Counted from the stretch's first letter, positions 50,645-59,977 are shown. The stretch: 64,000 nt of DNA from Pseudomonadota bacterium (GCA_039193195.1 JBCCWS010000023.1:25592-89591), one strand, 5' to 3'. Notes: generated from the sequence alone by a model not told the origin. A program made the numbers and translations.

Positions 50645-52249
50645 CTAGTCTCGTCCGCGGTAGGCGAAGCTCTCGAAGTCTGCGTAGGCGCCCGCGCCGC
50701 AGAGGTCGTTGCAGGTCATGCCGACGAACGCACCGGTGAACTGCTCAGCACCGTCCATGCCCGCTTCGTCCGACAGCACGCTGTAATCCAGAGTCACGGG
50801 CAGGCGGCGCCATTGCTCGCCATCTTCGGACCAATCGAAGTTCAGGTGCTCGTAGCGCACGCTCGCCCGCAGCCAGATGGGCGCATCCGGAGGCAGATCG
50901 ACACGCAGCGCTGCCACCGGGTAAGTCACCGCCAGCGTGCGATTTGCCTCACAGCTCATGATGCTCAGGTGCTTCACAGCATCCTCGTCGCACGAGACAT
51001 ACAGGTAGTAGAACTTGGAGGAATTGTAGTAGCAGATGAGCCCCGCCATCTGTTGGAAGTTCTCCGGCTCGAACCGCATGCACGTGCTCGCCTCGTAGAC
51101 GAAGTGCATTTGTCGCCGCGCGATCAAGGCCTGGGAGAACAGGCTCCCGGGGGACTCTTTGCCGTAGAGCCGCAGTCGCCCAGGGGCTGCCTCCAAACTC
51201 ATGAACTCGCTCGGGTCGGGCGTGCGCAACCATTGGAACTGACTCGGAAGCTGCCTGCCACGGAAATCCTCATAGTGCTCGTCCGCGGTAGGCTCGAACG
51301 GCCGTGCGCTGAGCTCGACCGCAACACTTGGCAGATGCCCGCCGCCGGCGAGGCGCATCCATCCATCCGGTGTCCTGCGCACGCGCTGTATCGCCGTCTC
51401 CCGCCCCAAGGGGCAGCGTCGGGTGCCCGGCAGCGGACGCCCACACAGATGCACGAGGTAGAGCTCACCGTCCTCGGTCTCCACGAGGTCGCCATGGCCG
51501 GCCCGCTGCAGGGGCCACTCGGGAGCGTCCGCCGCGGTGAGCAGGGGCCCCGAAGGGTCCGCCTCATACTCGCCGTCAATCGCTTTCGCACGCGCCATGG
51601 TCACCGCATGACCGTAGCCCGTGCCGCCCTCCGCAGTGATTAGGTAGTAGTAATCACCGAAGCGGTACAGGTGGGGCCCCTCCGTGCAGTCGAGGGCTGT
51701 ACCGCGGAAAATATGCCTACGTTCACCCGTCAGCTGCCTCGCCTCTACACAGAACTCCTGCAGCACGATGCCGTAGAAGTAGCTGCGTCCCCCTCGGTGA
51801 TCCCAAACCATGTTCGTCAGCCACTTCTTGCCGTCCTGATCGTGGAACAGGGAAGGATCGAAGCCACTGGAGTTGAGGTAGATCGGGTCGGACCAGACGC
51901 CATCCACCTCCTCGCAGGTGGTGAGGTAGTTGTGCGTGTCCTTAAAGTTTCCGTCGAAGCGCTTCACCGCCGTGTAGCACAACCAGAAGCGCCCATCGGC
52001 GTAGCTCAAACACGGCGCCCAGACGCCGCATGAGTCCGGTACACCGCGTAGGTCGAGCAGCGCTGCCCGGTCGAGCGGTCTCGCCACCAGTCGCCAGCGC
52101 GCCAGATCATGGGAGTGGTAGATCAGCACGCCCGGGTACCACTCGAAGGTGGATACCGCGACGTAGAAATCCGACCCCACCCGGCAGATCGACGGATCGG
52201 GATTGAATCCGCGCAGGATCGGATTGCTAACGCCGTTGCGCACCGCCAC
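50645..52249 (-). CDS. GH43 beta-xylosidase
   Basis: About 534 residues from GTG 52249 (GAGAGG upstream); the open frame runs 80 codons further but crosses the operator, so the later start is preferred. The five-bladed GH43 propeller starts with Asn-Pro-Ile-Leu-Arg-Gly-Phe-Asn-Pro-Asp-Pro-Ser (base Asp), then Phe-Asp-Pro-Ser-Leu-Phe (pKa-modulating Asp) and Thr-Glu-Gly-Pro-His-Leu-Tyr (acid Glu). The C-terminal 190 residues match the concanavalin-like accessory domain of subfamily 11 xylosidases. It has no signal peptide, so it acts in the cytoplasm on imported xylooligosaccharides. Confidence 0.92.
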   Translation of the reverse strand: MAVRNGVSNPILRGFNPDPSICRVGSDFYVAVSTFEWYPGVLIYHSHDLARWRLVARPLDRAALLDLRGVPDSCGVWAPCLSYADGRFWLCYTAVKRFDGNFKDTHNYLTTCEEVDGVWSDPIYLNSSGFDPSLFHDQDGKKWLTNMVWDHRGGRSYFYGIVLQEFCVEARQLTGERRHIFRGTALDCTEGPHLYRFGDYYYLITAEGGTGYGHAVTMARAKAIDGEYEADPSGPLLTAADAPEWPLQRAGHGDLVETEDGELYLVHLCGRPLPGTRRCPLGRETAIQRVRRTPDGWMRLAGGGHLPSVAVELSARPFEPTADEHYEDFRGRQLPSQFQWLRTPDPSEFMSLEAAPGRLRLYGKESPGSLFSQALIARRQMHFVYEASTCMRFEPENFQQMAGLICYYNSSKFYYLYVSCDEDAVKHLSIMSCEANRTLAVTYPVAALRVDLPPDAPIWLRASVRYEHLNFDWSEDGEQWRRLPVTLDYSVLSDEAGMDGAEQFTGAFVGMTCNDLCGAGAYADFESFAYRGRD

Positions 52250-52281
52250 AGGCCTCTCTCCTCTCACGTTGCCGCGTCTTT

Positions 52282-52295
52282 TGTAAACGTTTACA
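52282..52295. promoter_or_regulatory. XylR/LacI operator, perfect palindrome
   Basis: TGTAAACGTTTACA sits in the divergent region between the GH43 gene and the GH26-like gene, so one site can serve both transcription units. Confidence 0.85.
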
Positions 52296-52345
52296 GTCTG
52301 CGCTATTGAAACAAGACCACCGTGCGCCGTGCAAGCGACAAGCCG

Positions 52346-53536
52346 ATGAACGATCGAACCCTGACCATCACTACCGTCTTCCCCTGTTTGTTGCTGGTGA
52401 CGCTCGCCATCGAAGGTTGCGGCGAAGTGGCTGAGGTCTCCCTCGCGCCCCCCTCCCGCGAGGAGGCCTCGGCTGCTCCGCCCACTTCTCACCTGCTGAT
52501 CATTGGACAGGACCTAGATGCGATTAGAGGCTACATGGCCAGCGATTGCTGCCCCACGCCGGACGGCTTGACCGCCTATCTCGACCTCTACAACCTGCTG
52601 GCACCAGGCAACTTCGGCGGCCTCGGCATCGATGGCGAGGGACAGCCCGTAGCCTTCGAACACACCTGGGGGGCCGGCGCAGTCAGCGCCTACACCACGG
52701 CCACCACCTTCGGCGTTGACGACATCGCGATCGGCCTGTCCATTACCGAGAACGACCACCCGGGTGAGCTCCAGCGCCTGGTGCAAGGTGCCCACGATGA
52801 CAAGATCCAGCAGCTGGCCCATTTCGCCAGCACGGTGTCTGGGGAAGTCTATCTGCGCATAGGCTACGAGTTCGACGGCGCGTGGAACCAGGGCTACGAG
52901 AACCCGCAGCGCTTCATCGCCGCCTACCGACGCATCGTCGATGTGCTGCGTGGGGAAGGCGCAGACAACATCCAGTACGTGCTCCAGGCCAGCGCAGCTG
53001 GCGTCGACGAAATCATCGACGGCGGGCACGAGGACATCAGCCGCTGGTACCCGGGGGATGACTACGTCGACTGGCTAGGTCTATCCTGGTTCATGCGCCC
53101 CGATGAGCGTTCCATCGCCTCCACAGGCAGCTTCGTTCCGCTAGCCCCGGGCGAGTTGGCGGACGAGGTGTTAGCGCTCGCCCGGGCCCATGGCAAGCCT
53201 GTGATGATTGCCGAAGCGTCCCCGCAGGCCTTCGACCTGAACGAAGGCTTTACGGCCCATCACAGTCCCATTTGGGACGGTGAAGCTGGCACGGAGCGAG
53301 TCGCGGTGAGCGATACGGAAATCTGGGACTACTGGTTTGCGCCCCTGTTCGCCTACCTGGGCGAACATCGCGACGTCATCCGCGCCCTCGCCTACATCAA
53401 CGTCGATTGGGATTCACAGCCGATGTGGGGAGCCCCCTACGCGAGCGGTTTCTGGGGCGACACGCGCCTTGAAACCAACGATGAGCTGGCCGCACGCTTC
53501 ACCCGTGCGGTAGCGGCTTGGAAGGAAGGTGGATGA
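52346..53536 (+). CDS. GH26-like secreted glycoside hydrolase
   Basis: About 396 residues from ATG 52346, with a signal-like N-terminus containing an Ile-Glu-Gly-Cys that only loosely fits a lipobox. The catalytic features of clan GH-A family 26 are recognisable: Tyr-Leu-Arg-Ile-Gly-Tyr-Glu-Phe-Asp-Gly-Ala-Trp-Asn (acid/base Glu, about residue 180) and a late Val-Met-Ile-Ala-Glu-Ala-Ser (nucleophile Glu, about 300). GH26 contains beta-1,3-xylanases as well as mannanases; the surrounding xylose genes favour a xylanase. Its stop overlaps the permease start (ATGA). The start has no clear ribosome-binding site. Confidence 0.7.
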   Translation: MNDRTLTITTVFPCLLLVTLAIEGCGEVAEVSLAPPSREEASAAPPTSHLLIIGQDLDAIRGYMASDCCPTPDGLTAYLDLYNLLAPGNFGGLGIDGEGQPVAFEHTWGAGAVSAYTTATTFGVDDIAIGLSITENDHPGELQRLVQGAHDDKIQQLAHFASTVSGEVYLRIGYEFDGAWNQGYENPQRFIAAYRRIVDVLRGEGADNIQYVLQASAAGVDEIIDGGHEDISRWYPGDDYVDWLGLSWFMRPDERSIASTGSFVPLAPGELADEVLALARAHGKPVMIAEASPQAFDLNEGFTAHHSPIWDGEAGTERVAVSDTEIWDYWFAPLFAYLGEHRDVIRALAYINVDWDSQPMWGAPYASGFWGDTRLETNDELAARFTRAVAAWKEGG

Positions 53537-55110
53537 GTCGTACGGACCGCACCGCGATCGGCTACGCGGTCATCATCGCCCTCGGCGGATTCCTATTCGG
53601 ATTTGATGCGGCCGTCATCTCCGGCGTGGTCGGCTTTGTCACCACCCAGTTCGAGCTCAACGCCTGGTGGGTTGGCGCGATCGTGAGTGCACCGAGCTTT
53701 GCGGCGATGATCGCAGCGCTCACGGTCGGGCCCATCGCCGACTACGTGGGCCGCAAGCCCGTCATGTTGGCCCTCGCCCTGCTCTACACCGTGTCCGCCA
53801 TCGCCTCCGCCTTTGCTCCCGACGCCCTCACGCTGGTCGTCGCGCGCTTCGTTGGCGGCCTCGCCTTCGGCACCTTGATGCTGGCGCCGATCTACATCGC
53901 CGAGCTCGCCCCCGCCCGTCTTCGGGGGCGCATGGTGTCGATCAACCAGCTGAACATCGTCATCGGCTTCTCCGCCGCCTACTTCGCCAACTTCTTCATC
54001 CTCGGTGCGAGCCAATCGGGAGCCCCATGGGCGCAGGCGCTCGACCTCGACCAGAACGTGTGGCGTTACATGTTGGGGCTCGAGATGCTGCCGGCGGCCA
54101 GCTACTTCTTCCTGATGCTGCTCGCACCGGAGAGCCCACGCTACCTGGTGCTGCAAGGTCGCAGGGATGAGGCCGAGCGCATCCTGGCGCGCATCGCGCC
54201 CATCGCCATGGTCCCGGAGCTCCTTAGCAGCATCTGCTCCAGCGCCCAGGAGGCCACCCGTGGGCTGGCGGCGAAGCTGCGCGCCTTGCTCCACCCCGAC
54301 CTGCGCCTCGTGTTGATCGTGGGGTTGATCGCTGGCATCGCCCAGCAGAGCAGCGGCATCAACGTGGTGTTCTTCTACGCGCCCACGATCTTCGAACAGA
54401 GCGGCGTGGGAACCAACGCAGCCTTCGCTCAAGCCACCTACGTGGGCACGATCAACGTGGCCTTCACCGTCCTCGCGATGATGTTGATCGATCGCGTCGG
54501 ACGTCGGCCGCTGATGCTGGCCGGACTCGCGGGCGTCGCCATCACGATGATGATCTCCGCCTACGGCTTTTTCACTGCCTACTACGAGCTGCCCGTGGGC
54601 GCCCTGAGTGACTTGGTGAGCGCGGACGATCTCTCCTCGCTGATCGCCCTCGAGGGCGTACGCTTCGAGAGCGATACGCAGTTCAAAAACGCGGTGGCCG
54701 AACTCATCGGCCGCAGCGCCCTTGACGCCAACGAAGCCGCCCTGCTGCAAAGCGCCGGTGTGATCAAAGCACGACTGGTGCTATTCGGGATCTTGGGCTT
54801 CGTCGCCTCCTTCGCCTTCTCCCTCGGACCGGTGATGTGGGTGCTGTTCTCCGAGATCTTCCCCAATCACATCCGAGGCGTTTGCATGGCACTGATGGGG
54901 GTGGTCAACAGTGCCGTCTCCTCCGCCGTTCAGCTTATCTTCCCGTGGGAGCTCGCCACGCTTGGCAGCGCTGGCACCTTCCTGCTGTTTGGGCTGACGG
55001 CGATCGTATTTTTGGTGCTACTCACCTGGCTCATGCCCGAAACGAAGGGCAAGTCGCTCGAGACTCTCGAGCGGGAATTGGCGGGTAGCGCAAGGCCAGC
55101 GCATGCGTGA
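53533..55110 (+). CDS. MFS sugar:proton symporter
   Basis: The 525-residue, 12-helix permease belongs to the sugar-porter family. It has Gly-Phe-Leu-Phe-Gly-Phe-Asp in helix 1, Gly-Arg-Lys-Pro-Val in the first loop, Ile-Ala-Glu-Leu-Ala-Pro-x-x-Leu-Arg-Gly, Pro-Glu-Ser-Pro-Arg-Tyr-Leu, Asp-Arg-Val-Gly-Arg-Arg-Pro and the terminal Pro-Glu-Thr-Lys-Gly. A loop of about 60 residues between helices 9 and 10 is longer than in XylE. It is coupled to the GH26-like gene upstream and overlaps the oxidoreductase downstream by eight bases. Xylose is the likely cargo. Confidence 0.9.
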   Translation: MSRTDRTAIGYAVIIALGGFLFGFDAAVISGVVGFVTTQFELNAWWVGAIVSAPSFAAMIAALTVGPIADYVGRKPVMLALALLYTVSAIASAFAPDALTLVVARFVGGLAFGTLMLAPIYIAELAPARLRGRMVSINQLNIVIGFSAAYFANFFILGASQSGAPWAQALDLDQNVWRYMLGLEMLPAASYFFLMLLAPESPRYLVLQGRRDEAERILARIAPIAMVPELLSSICSSAQEATRGLAAKLRALLHPDLRLVLIVGLIAGIAQQSSGINVVFFYAPTIFEQSGVGTNAAFAQATYVGTINVAFTVLAMMLIDRVGRRPLMLAGLAGVAITMMISAYGFFTAYYELPVGALSDLVSADDLSSLIALEGVRFESDTQFKNAVAELIGRSALDANEAALLQSAGVIKARLVLFGILGFVASFAFSLGPVMWVLFSEIFPNHIRGVCMALMGVVNSAVSSAVQLIFPWELATLGSAGTFLLFGLTAIVFLVLLTWLMPETKGKSLETLERELAGSARPAHA

Positions 55111-56059
55111 AGTGCGGTGGGGCATTGTGGGCGCTGGGCGCATCGCCCACACCTTCGCCCGAGACATGGTGGCGACCAAAGCAGGTCGCGTGCAGGCGGT
55201 GGCCGCTCGTGACGGCGCCGCCGCTGCGAGCTTCGCGGCGCAGTACGCGATTCCCGCGGCCCATGGGGGCTACCAAGCGCTCTACAGCGATCCGCAGGTG
55301 GATGCAATCTACATCGCCACGCCGCACAACTTCCATCTCACCCACGCGGGCGAGGCGATGCTCGCCGGAAAGGCCGTGCTGTGCGAGAAGCCAATCACTG
55401 AGAGCGCAGAGCGCGCCCAGCAGCTGATCCATCTCGCCCACGAGAGCGGTACCTATCTCATGGAAGCGATGTGGACCTGGTTTCTGCCGCCGATACGGCG
55501 CGCGAAGGATTGGGTGGCGACGGGACGCATCGGACGCGTACTGCGCATCCAAGCAGACTTCGGCTATCCCCTCGCCTACGACCCCGCCAAGCGGGAGTAC
55601 AACGCCGAGCTAGCGGGCGGGTGCTTGCTTGAGATGGGCGTCTACCCTGTCGCGTTCACCGCACTGCTTCGCGATGATGACCCTCGAGAGTTCACCGTGG
55701 TGGCCCGCCGCGCGCCCAACGGGGTCGAAGACGACCTCGTGGCAACGCTCAGCTTCGGTGACTGCATCGCCTCGCTTGGCACCTCGTTTAGGGCCAAGCT
55801 GCGGAACTGGGCCTACATCATCGGTGAGGAGGGTTACATCGCCATACCCGACTTCTGGCGGGCCGACGAATGCCAGCTGTGGCACCTGGACGAGATGGTG
55901 GACCGCTTCGTGGACCAGCGCACCACGGAAGGCTTCCACTACCAGATCGATTCGGTCAACGAGGATCTGCAGGCGGGCCGCCGTGAATCCACCATCGTGC
56001 CCTTGGCCGCGAGCCTGCGCGTACAGCGCATGATGGACACGATTCGCGCCCTATCCTAA
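55103..56059 (+). CDS. Gfo/Idh/MocA-family oxidoreductase, possible xylose dehydrogenase
   Basis: The 318-residue NAD(P)-dependent enzyme begins with the Rossmann motif Gly-Ile-Val-Gly-Ala-Gly-Arg-Ile-Ala and carries Cys-Glu-Lys-Pro-Ile (the Glu-Lys-Pro signature). Met-Glu-Ala-Met-Trp-Thr-Trp-Phe-Leu-Pro links it to the dihydrodiol/xylose-1-dehydrogenase branch. It would give an oxidative route for xylose alongside the isomerase route, or act on another aldose. It closes the GH26-permease operon and overlaps the opposing PhyH gene's 3' end by four bases. Confidence 0.82.
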   Translation: MREVRWGIVGAGRIAHTFARDMVATKAGRVQAVAARDGAAAASFAAQYAIPAAHGGYQALYSDPQVDAIYIATPHNFHLTHAGEAMLAGKAVLCEKPITESAERAQQLIHLAHESGTYLMEAMWTWFLPPIRRAKDWVATGRIGRVLRIQADFGYPLAYDPAKREYNAELAGGCLLEMGVYPVAFTALLRDDDPREFTVVARRAPNGVEDDLVATLSFGDCIASLGTSFRAKLRNWAYIIGEEGYIAIPDFWRADECQLWHLDEMVDRFVDQRTTEGFHYQIDSVNEDLQAGRRESTIVPLAASLRVQRMMDTIRALS

Positions 56060-56766
56060 GAGATCCGCTCTTCCACCACCTCCTCGGTGGAAAATCGGTA
56101 GCGCATGTTGCGGTAGACACAGACATCGGTGATGTCCTGCGGCGTGCCCTTGGGCGCTGCGCGGAAATTGGTGGAGGAACGGCTATGGCCATGCACTACG
56201 GGCAGCACACGATGCCAGCTATGACCGTGGAGCAGCAGTAGGCTGCCCTTGCGCGGACGCAGGACGACCTGGCCCTCGAATGCCGCCATCGGATCCCCGG
56301 CCTCGAGCAGCCCTCGCCGATGGGAACCGGGCACCACCACCGGCTGCCCGCCCATCTCATCGACGATGTCGCGGGTGTACACCAGTCGGTTGAGGTTATA
56401 GCGCTCGGGATTGCTGGGATCACAATCCTGATGCCATGCCTGCCCGCTGCTGCCCGCCCGCGAGAACATCACCATGCAGTACTGCGACTCCCACTGCTCA
56501 CCAAGCACAAGGGAGCTCAACTCGTGCAGGCGCCCATCGCGCTCGATGTCGTCGAAGTCCGTCACGCCCTCGCGCTGCGGGAACCAAGGAATCACCTCGG
56601 TCTTCGCCTTCGTGATGAACTGGCCGTCGTGGAGAAACTCAGGACGATCGCCGAAGTGCTCCGCGATAGAGCACTCCAAGCGATCCATCGTCGCTGGGTC
56701 GAACATATCTTCGATCACGACGTAGCCGTCGCGCTCGAAGGTGCGTTTCAGCGCAGCGAACTCCAT
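56056..56766 (-). CDS. Phytanoyl-CoA dioxygenase (PhyH)-family oxygenase
   Basis: The 236-residue Fe(II)/2-oxoglutarate enzyme shows the metal triad: Trp-His-Gln-Asp (His-x-Asp) and a distal His in His-Ser-Trp-His-Arg-Val, plus Arg in the Ser-Arg-Ser-Ser-Thr-Asn segment for 2-oxoglutarate. The start at 56766 has GAGG upstream; it lies 24 bases downstream of the TonB receptor, so it belongs to the receptor's operon. Its substrate is unknown. TonB receptors of this type often travel with dioxygenase, cupin and halogenase genes, which is the basis for linking the two. Confidence 0.82.
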   Translation of the reverse strand: MEFAALKRTFERDGYVVIEDMFDPATMDRLECSIAEHFGDRPEFLHDGQFITKAKTEVIPWFPQREGVTDFDDIERDGRLHELSSLVLGEQWESQYCMVMFSRAGSSGQAWHQDCDPSNPERYNLNRLVYTRDIVDEMGGQPVVVPGSHRRGLLEAGDPMAAFEGQVVLRPRKGSLLLLHGHSWHRVLPVVHGHSRSSTNFRAAPKGTPQDITDVCVYRNMRYRFSTEEVVEERIS

Positions 56767-56790
56767 ATCGGCCCTCGTCACACCCAAGGC

Positions 56791-59643
56791 CTAAAAGGTA
56801 CCTCGAATGCCCAGGGTGAAGCGGGCCTTCTGCTGATTGCGAAGGAGGAACTGCTCGTCGAAACGACCTCGCTGCACCTGATCCTCTCCGTTTAAGTTCA
56901 GCCCTTGCGCCACTACACGCAGCCGCTCGGTGAGCTGGTAGGAGGCGCTTAGATCGATCTGCAGGTACTCATCGAAGAACACCGGCTCGTTGGTGGCGCG
57001 CAGCTGATTCTCTGCGAACAGGAACTCATCGCGCCAGTTGGCCGCCGCCCGAATCGAGAAGCGGTCGTTCTCGTAAAAGCCGACCAAGTTAGCCGAATCG
57101 CTAAGCCCGATCAGGATGGCTTGCTGCTCGAAGTTCGAGCGGTCGTACTCCGCATCGCTCGACACCAGGGTGTAGTTTAGCTGCATGCCGAAGCCCGATG
57201 CGCCAAAGAGGTGCTGAAGGGAGAGCTCGAGGCCGTTCACCGATCGTTCCTGTGCGTTCAGGGGCCGGGTGATAGCAAACACCGCTTCGGGGTCGCCCGG
57301 CTCACTGGTCACTGCCACATTCGGGATGACCGTTGGATCGAAGCGGCCCTGGGGGTCCAACAGCGGGTTGCCGTCGGCGTCGAGGATGACATCGTTCACC
57401 ACCTCGCTAGAGATGTAGTCGCTCACGTTCTTGTAGAAGTACGTGATCGCCGCGTAGCTACCGGGGCTGTAGTACCACTCGAGTGAGAGGTCGATGTTGT
57501 CCGCCAAGTACGGGTTGAGATCGGGGTTACCGCCGCTCGCCGTGCTAGTGCCTGGGCGGTAGTCACTCACCGTGGTCAGTGGGCGCAAGGCGTTCAGGTC
57601 CGGCCGCGCGATCGACTTACCGTAGGACAGGCGAGCGATCAAATCCTCACGGGGTCGCAGCTGGAAGTCGAAGGCCGGTAGGAACACCTCGTAGCCGCCA
57701 TCCACCTCGAAGAACTCCGGCTCCGCATCGGGATCGAAATTGACCATGCCCTCGGTGGAGGTGGTGATGGTGAGGGACTGGGGGAAGGTCTGGAAGGCCG
57801 ACCCGGTCACGTCCGTGTCTTCATAGCGGAAGCCAGCGGAGATCCGTGCGTCCATGTTGCCGATCTGGAAGTCGTGGTCCAGGTTGAAGTACAGGGCCAA
57901 GGACTGCTCGGAAGCACCGAAGAAGGTGGGCGGATTGGCCGCCACGATGTCGTCGATCTGAATCGGGAAGGTGGCTGCGACCAGGTCGTTGACCGGGAAC
58001 TGGTTCACCACGTTGAAGCCGCTCGGCGCCGCGATGATGTCGCGTGAGAGCACGTCCGCACAGCCGTTGCACGCATCGAGGTTTTGGAAGACGAAGCCAC
58101 TGGAGACGGCGTTGGTCGAGACCTGGTAGTCCGTGTAGGAAGCCCCCACCGTGAGCGTCACCTCATCCAGTTCCCAGTCCAAGGCCAACTGGAACTGATC
58201 GATTTCGTTGTCGATACCGATGTTACGAATGACCGACCCTAGGGGGGAGAAGCCATCCACGTCCTGGAACTCATCGACGCCCGGGCGCGGATCGCCACCG
58301 CCGAACTGGTCGACGCCGCGGAAGGCCCCTGAATCATCCACGATGATGGCCACGCCGCCGGGAGTGTAGGTCAAGTCGAAGTCGATTCCCAAGGGTCCCT
58401 GCAGGAGCTGCGTGTTGTCGTTGATTTGCCCTCCCGGCTGGCTCACGGCCTGGGAGGTATGCGCGTCGAAACGCATGTTGAGCGAATCGCTCAGCTGCCA
58501 ATCGATGTTGAGTCCGAAGGAGTCGTTCTCGATGGCAAGCGTGTTCTCGTAGACGATGGCGTCTGCGGCCGTGTTCGTGCGCGTGGCACTAAGCACGCTG
58601 TTGTTCGCCGAGAGCACAGTGTTGAACACACCTGGGGCCACCACACCGAACAGCCCGGTCTGGAAGCGGTCCTGCTCACGATCGAAGCGTGACAGCACGT
58701 AGTCGAGGGTGATCAACACGTCATCGCTAGGCGCGAACTGGGCGACGAACTGGGCGTTGGTACGCTCTCGCGTGTTGTGTTGAATCTCAGATATCTGCGT
58801 TACCGGGCGGTAGACGAAGGGCGCATCTGCGCAAGCAGAGCTCTCGTCTGCGCACCAGAATTCGTAGGGCCCGTCGTTGTCATCCACAGACCCCTTCGGC
58901 TCATCCCGCAGCCAGCCATCGGTATGCGTAGACAGCTCACTCGAGTCGCGCTTGGAGTAGGAGAAGTTGGCGAGGATACCGAAGCGGTCACCGCCGAAGG
59001 TGGTGGAAAACAGCCCGCCAACCTCCGGGGTGACATCGTCCCCCACCTCAACGGAAGAGTCGTGGGCGGCAGCAGCGCTGAAGAAGAAGGTCGTCTTCTC
59101 GTAGTCGAAGGGGCGCGCCGTACGGATGTCCACCGTCGCCCCGATTCCACCGGAAGGCACGTCGGGACGTGCCGTCTTGTAGACATTGACGCCAGTCACC
59201 GACTCGGAGGCGATCTCAGCGAAGTTGAAGGCCCTGCTCTGGGTGGCTGAAGCGATGCTCTCTTGCTCCGGCGAGGAAGTCACGGGCATCTGACGACCGT
59301 TCAAGGTGACCATGTTGAAGTTCGGACCGAGGCCGCGAACCGAAATCTGATTCCCCTCATTTTGGCGGCGATCGATCGAGACACCTGGCACGCGCTGCAG
59401 CGACTCGGCGAGGTTGGTATCCGGGAACTTACCCAGATCCTCCGCGGTGATCGAATCGACCACGCCGTTCTCGTTGCGCTTGATGTCGGCAGCACTCGTC
59501 AGCGAGCTACGAATGCCGACCGTCACCACTTCTTCAACCGCTCCGCCTCCCTCTTGCGCGAGGGCCGTTTTGCCGACGCTCAGCGCAATCGCCAGCGCGG
59601 TCGCCCGCACCAGCACATGGTTCATCACGTGTTTGTTGGTCAT
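56791..59643 (-). CDS. TonB-dependent receptor of the TIGR01782 type, xylan/oligosaccharide
   Basis: The 950-residue receptor has a signal peptide to about residue 29 and a TonB box (Glu-Glu-Val-Val-Thr-Val-Gly). The characteristic Asp-Leu-Gly-Lys-Phe-Pro-Asp-x-Asn-Leu-Ala-Glu-Ser-Leu-Gln-Arg-Val-Pro-Gly segment of the Xanthomonas/Caulobacter carbohydrate receptor class lies near residues 69-87. A plug with Ile-Ser-Val-Arg-Gly-Leu-Gly-Pro-Asn-Phe follows, then a long barrel ending in Phe. Members import plant oligosaccharides across the outer membrane. An operator 68 bases upstream and divergence from the transaldolase gene place it in the xylose regulon. Confidence 0.9.
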   Translation of the reverse strand: MTNKHVMNHVLVRATALAIALSVGKTALAQEGGGAVEEVVTVGIRSSLTSAADIKRNENGVVDSITAEDLGKFPDTNLAESLQRVPGVSIDRRQNEGNQISVRGLGPNFNMVTLNGRQMPVTSSPEQESIASATQSRAFNFAEIASESVTGVNVYKTARPDVPSGGIGATVDIRTARPFDYEKTTFFFSAAAAHDSSVEVGDDVTPEVGGLFSTTFGGDRFGILANFSYSKRDSSELSTHTDGWLRDEPKGSVDDNDGPYEFWCADESSACADAPFVYRPVTQISEIQHNTRERTNAQFVAQFAPSDDVLITLDYVLSRFDREQDRFQTGLFGVVAPGVFNTVLSANNSVLSATRTNTAADAIVYENTLAIENDSFGLNIDWQLSDSLNMRFDAHTSQAVSQPGGQINDNTQLLQGPLGIDFDLTYTPGGVAIIVDDSGAFRGVDQFGGGDPRPGVDEFQDVDGFSPLGSVIRNIGIDNEIDQFQLALDWELDEVTLTVGASYTDYQVSTNAVSSGFVFQNLDACNGCADVLSRDIIAAPSGFNVVNQFPVNDLVAATFPIQIDDIVAANPPTFFGASEQSLALYFNLDHDFQIGNMDARISAGFRYEDTDVTGSAFQTFPQSLTITTSTEGMVNFDPDAEPEFFEVDGGYEVFLPAFDFQLRPREDLIARLSYGKSIARPDLNALRPLTTVSDYRPGTSTASGGNPDLNPYLADNIDLSLEWYYSPGSYAAITYFYKNVSDYISSEVVNDVILDADGNPLLDPQGRFDPTVIPNVAVTSEPGDPEAVFAITRPLNAQERSVNGLELSLQHLFGASGFGMQLNYTLVSSDAEYDRSNFEQQAILIGLSDSANLVGFYENDRFSIRAAANWRDEFLFAENQLRATNEPVFFDEYLQIDLSASYQLTERLRVVAQGLNLNGEDQVQRGRFDEQFLLRNQQKARFTLGIRGTF

Positions 59644-59711
59644 GTAGGAAGGTCCCCCAACCCTCAGGTCGTGTCACTTGGTCGAACGGGTGTTGTTGGG
59701 GCGAGTATCCT

Positions 59712-59725
59712 TGTAAACGTTTTCA
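59712..59725. promoter_or_regulatory. XylR/LacI operator upstream of the TonB receptor
   Basis: TGTAAACGTTTTCA differs from the perfect palindrome by one base. It lies 69 bases from the receptor start on the minus-strand side of the divergent region. Confidence 0.8.
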
Positions 59726-59901
59726 ATATCAAGCGCCGCTGCACGATTGTCGAGCAGTGCTGCCCTTCCCCGGCACACCTTGCATCGCAGCACCCGGTGC
59801 ACACTAAGATAACGCTATCACTGCGGAAATTGGACCGATTCTTCAGACTGCCGGCGCCCCTCGCTTACTCGCTCGCGAAGAATCTGCAGGCCAGCTACAG
59901 C

Positions 59902-59915
59902 TGTAAACGTTTACA
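59902..59915. promoter_or_regulatory. XylR/LacI operator upstream of transaldolase, perfect palindrome
   Basis: TGTAAACGTTTACA is repeated exactly as at 52282. It lies 62 bases before the transaldolase start. With the site at 59712 it makes a two-operator divergent region, which might allow DNA looping. Confidence 0.85.
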
Positions 59916-59977
59916 GATTCTAGCGACTAATGGCAGCATGCGCGGTCGTCGACGGCAGGACCGGGAACCTCTTTGCT

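Noticed and set aside
53593..54750. Long minus-strand open frame of about 385 codons
   Set aside because: It lies entirely opposite the MFS permease gene, has a His/Gln/Asp-rich composition typical of antisense frames in G+C-rich DNA, and no motif.
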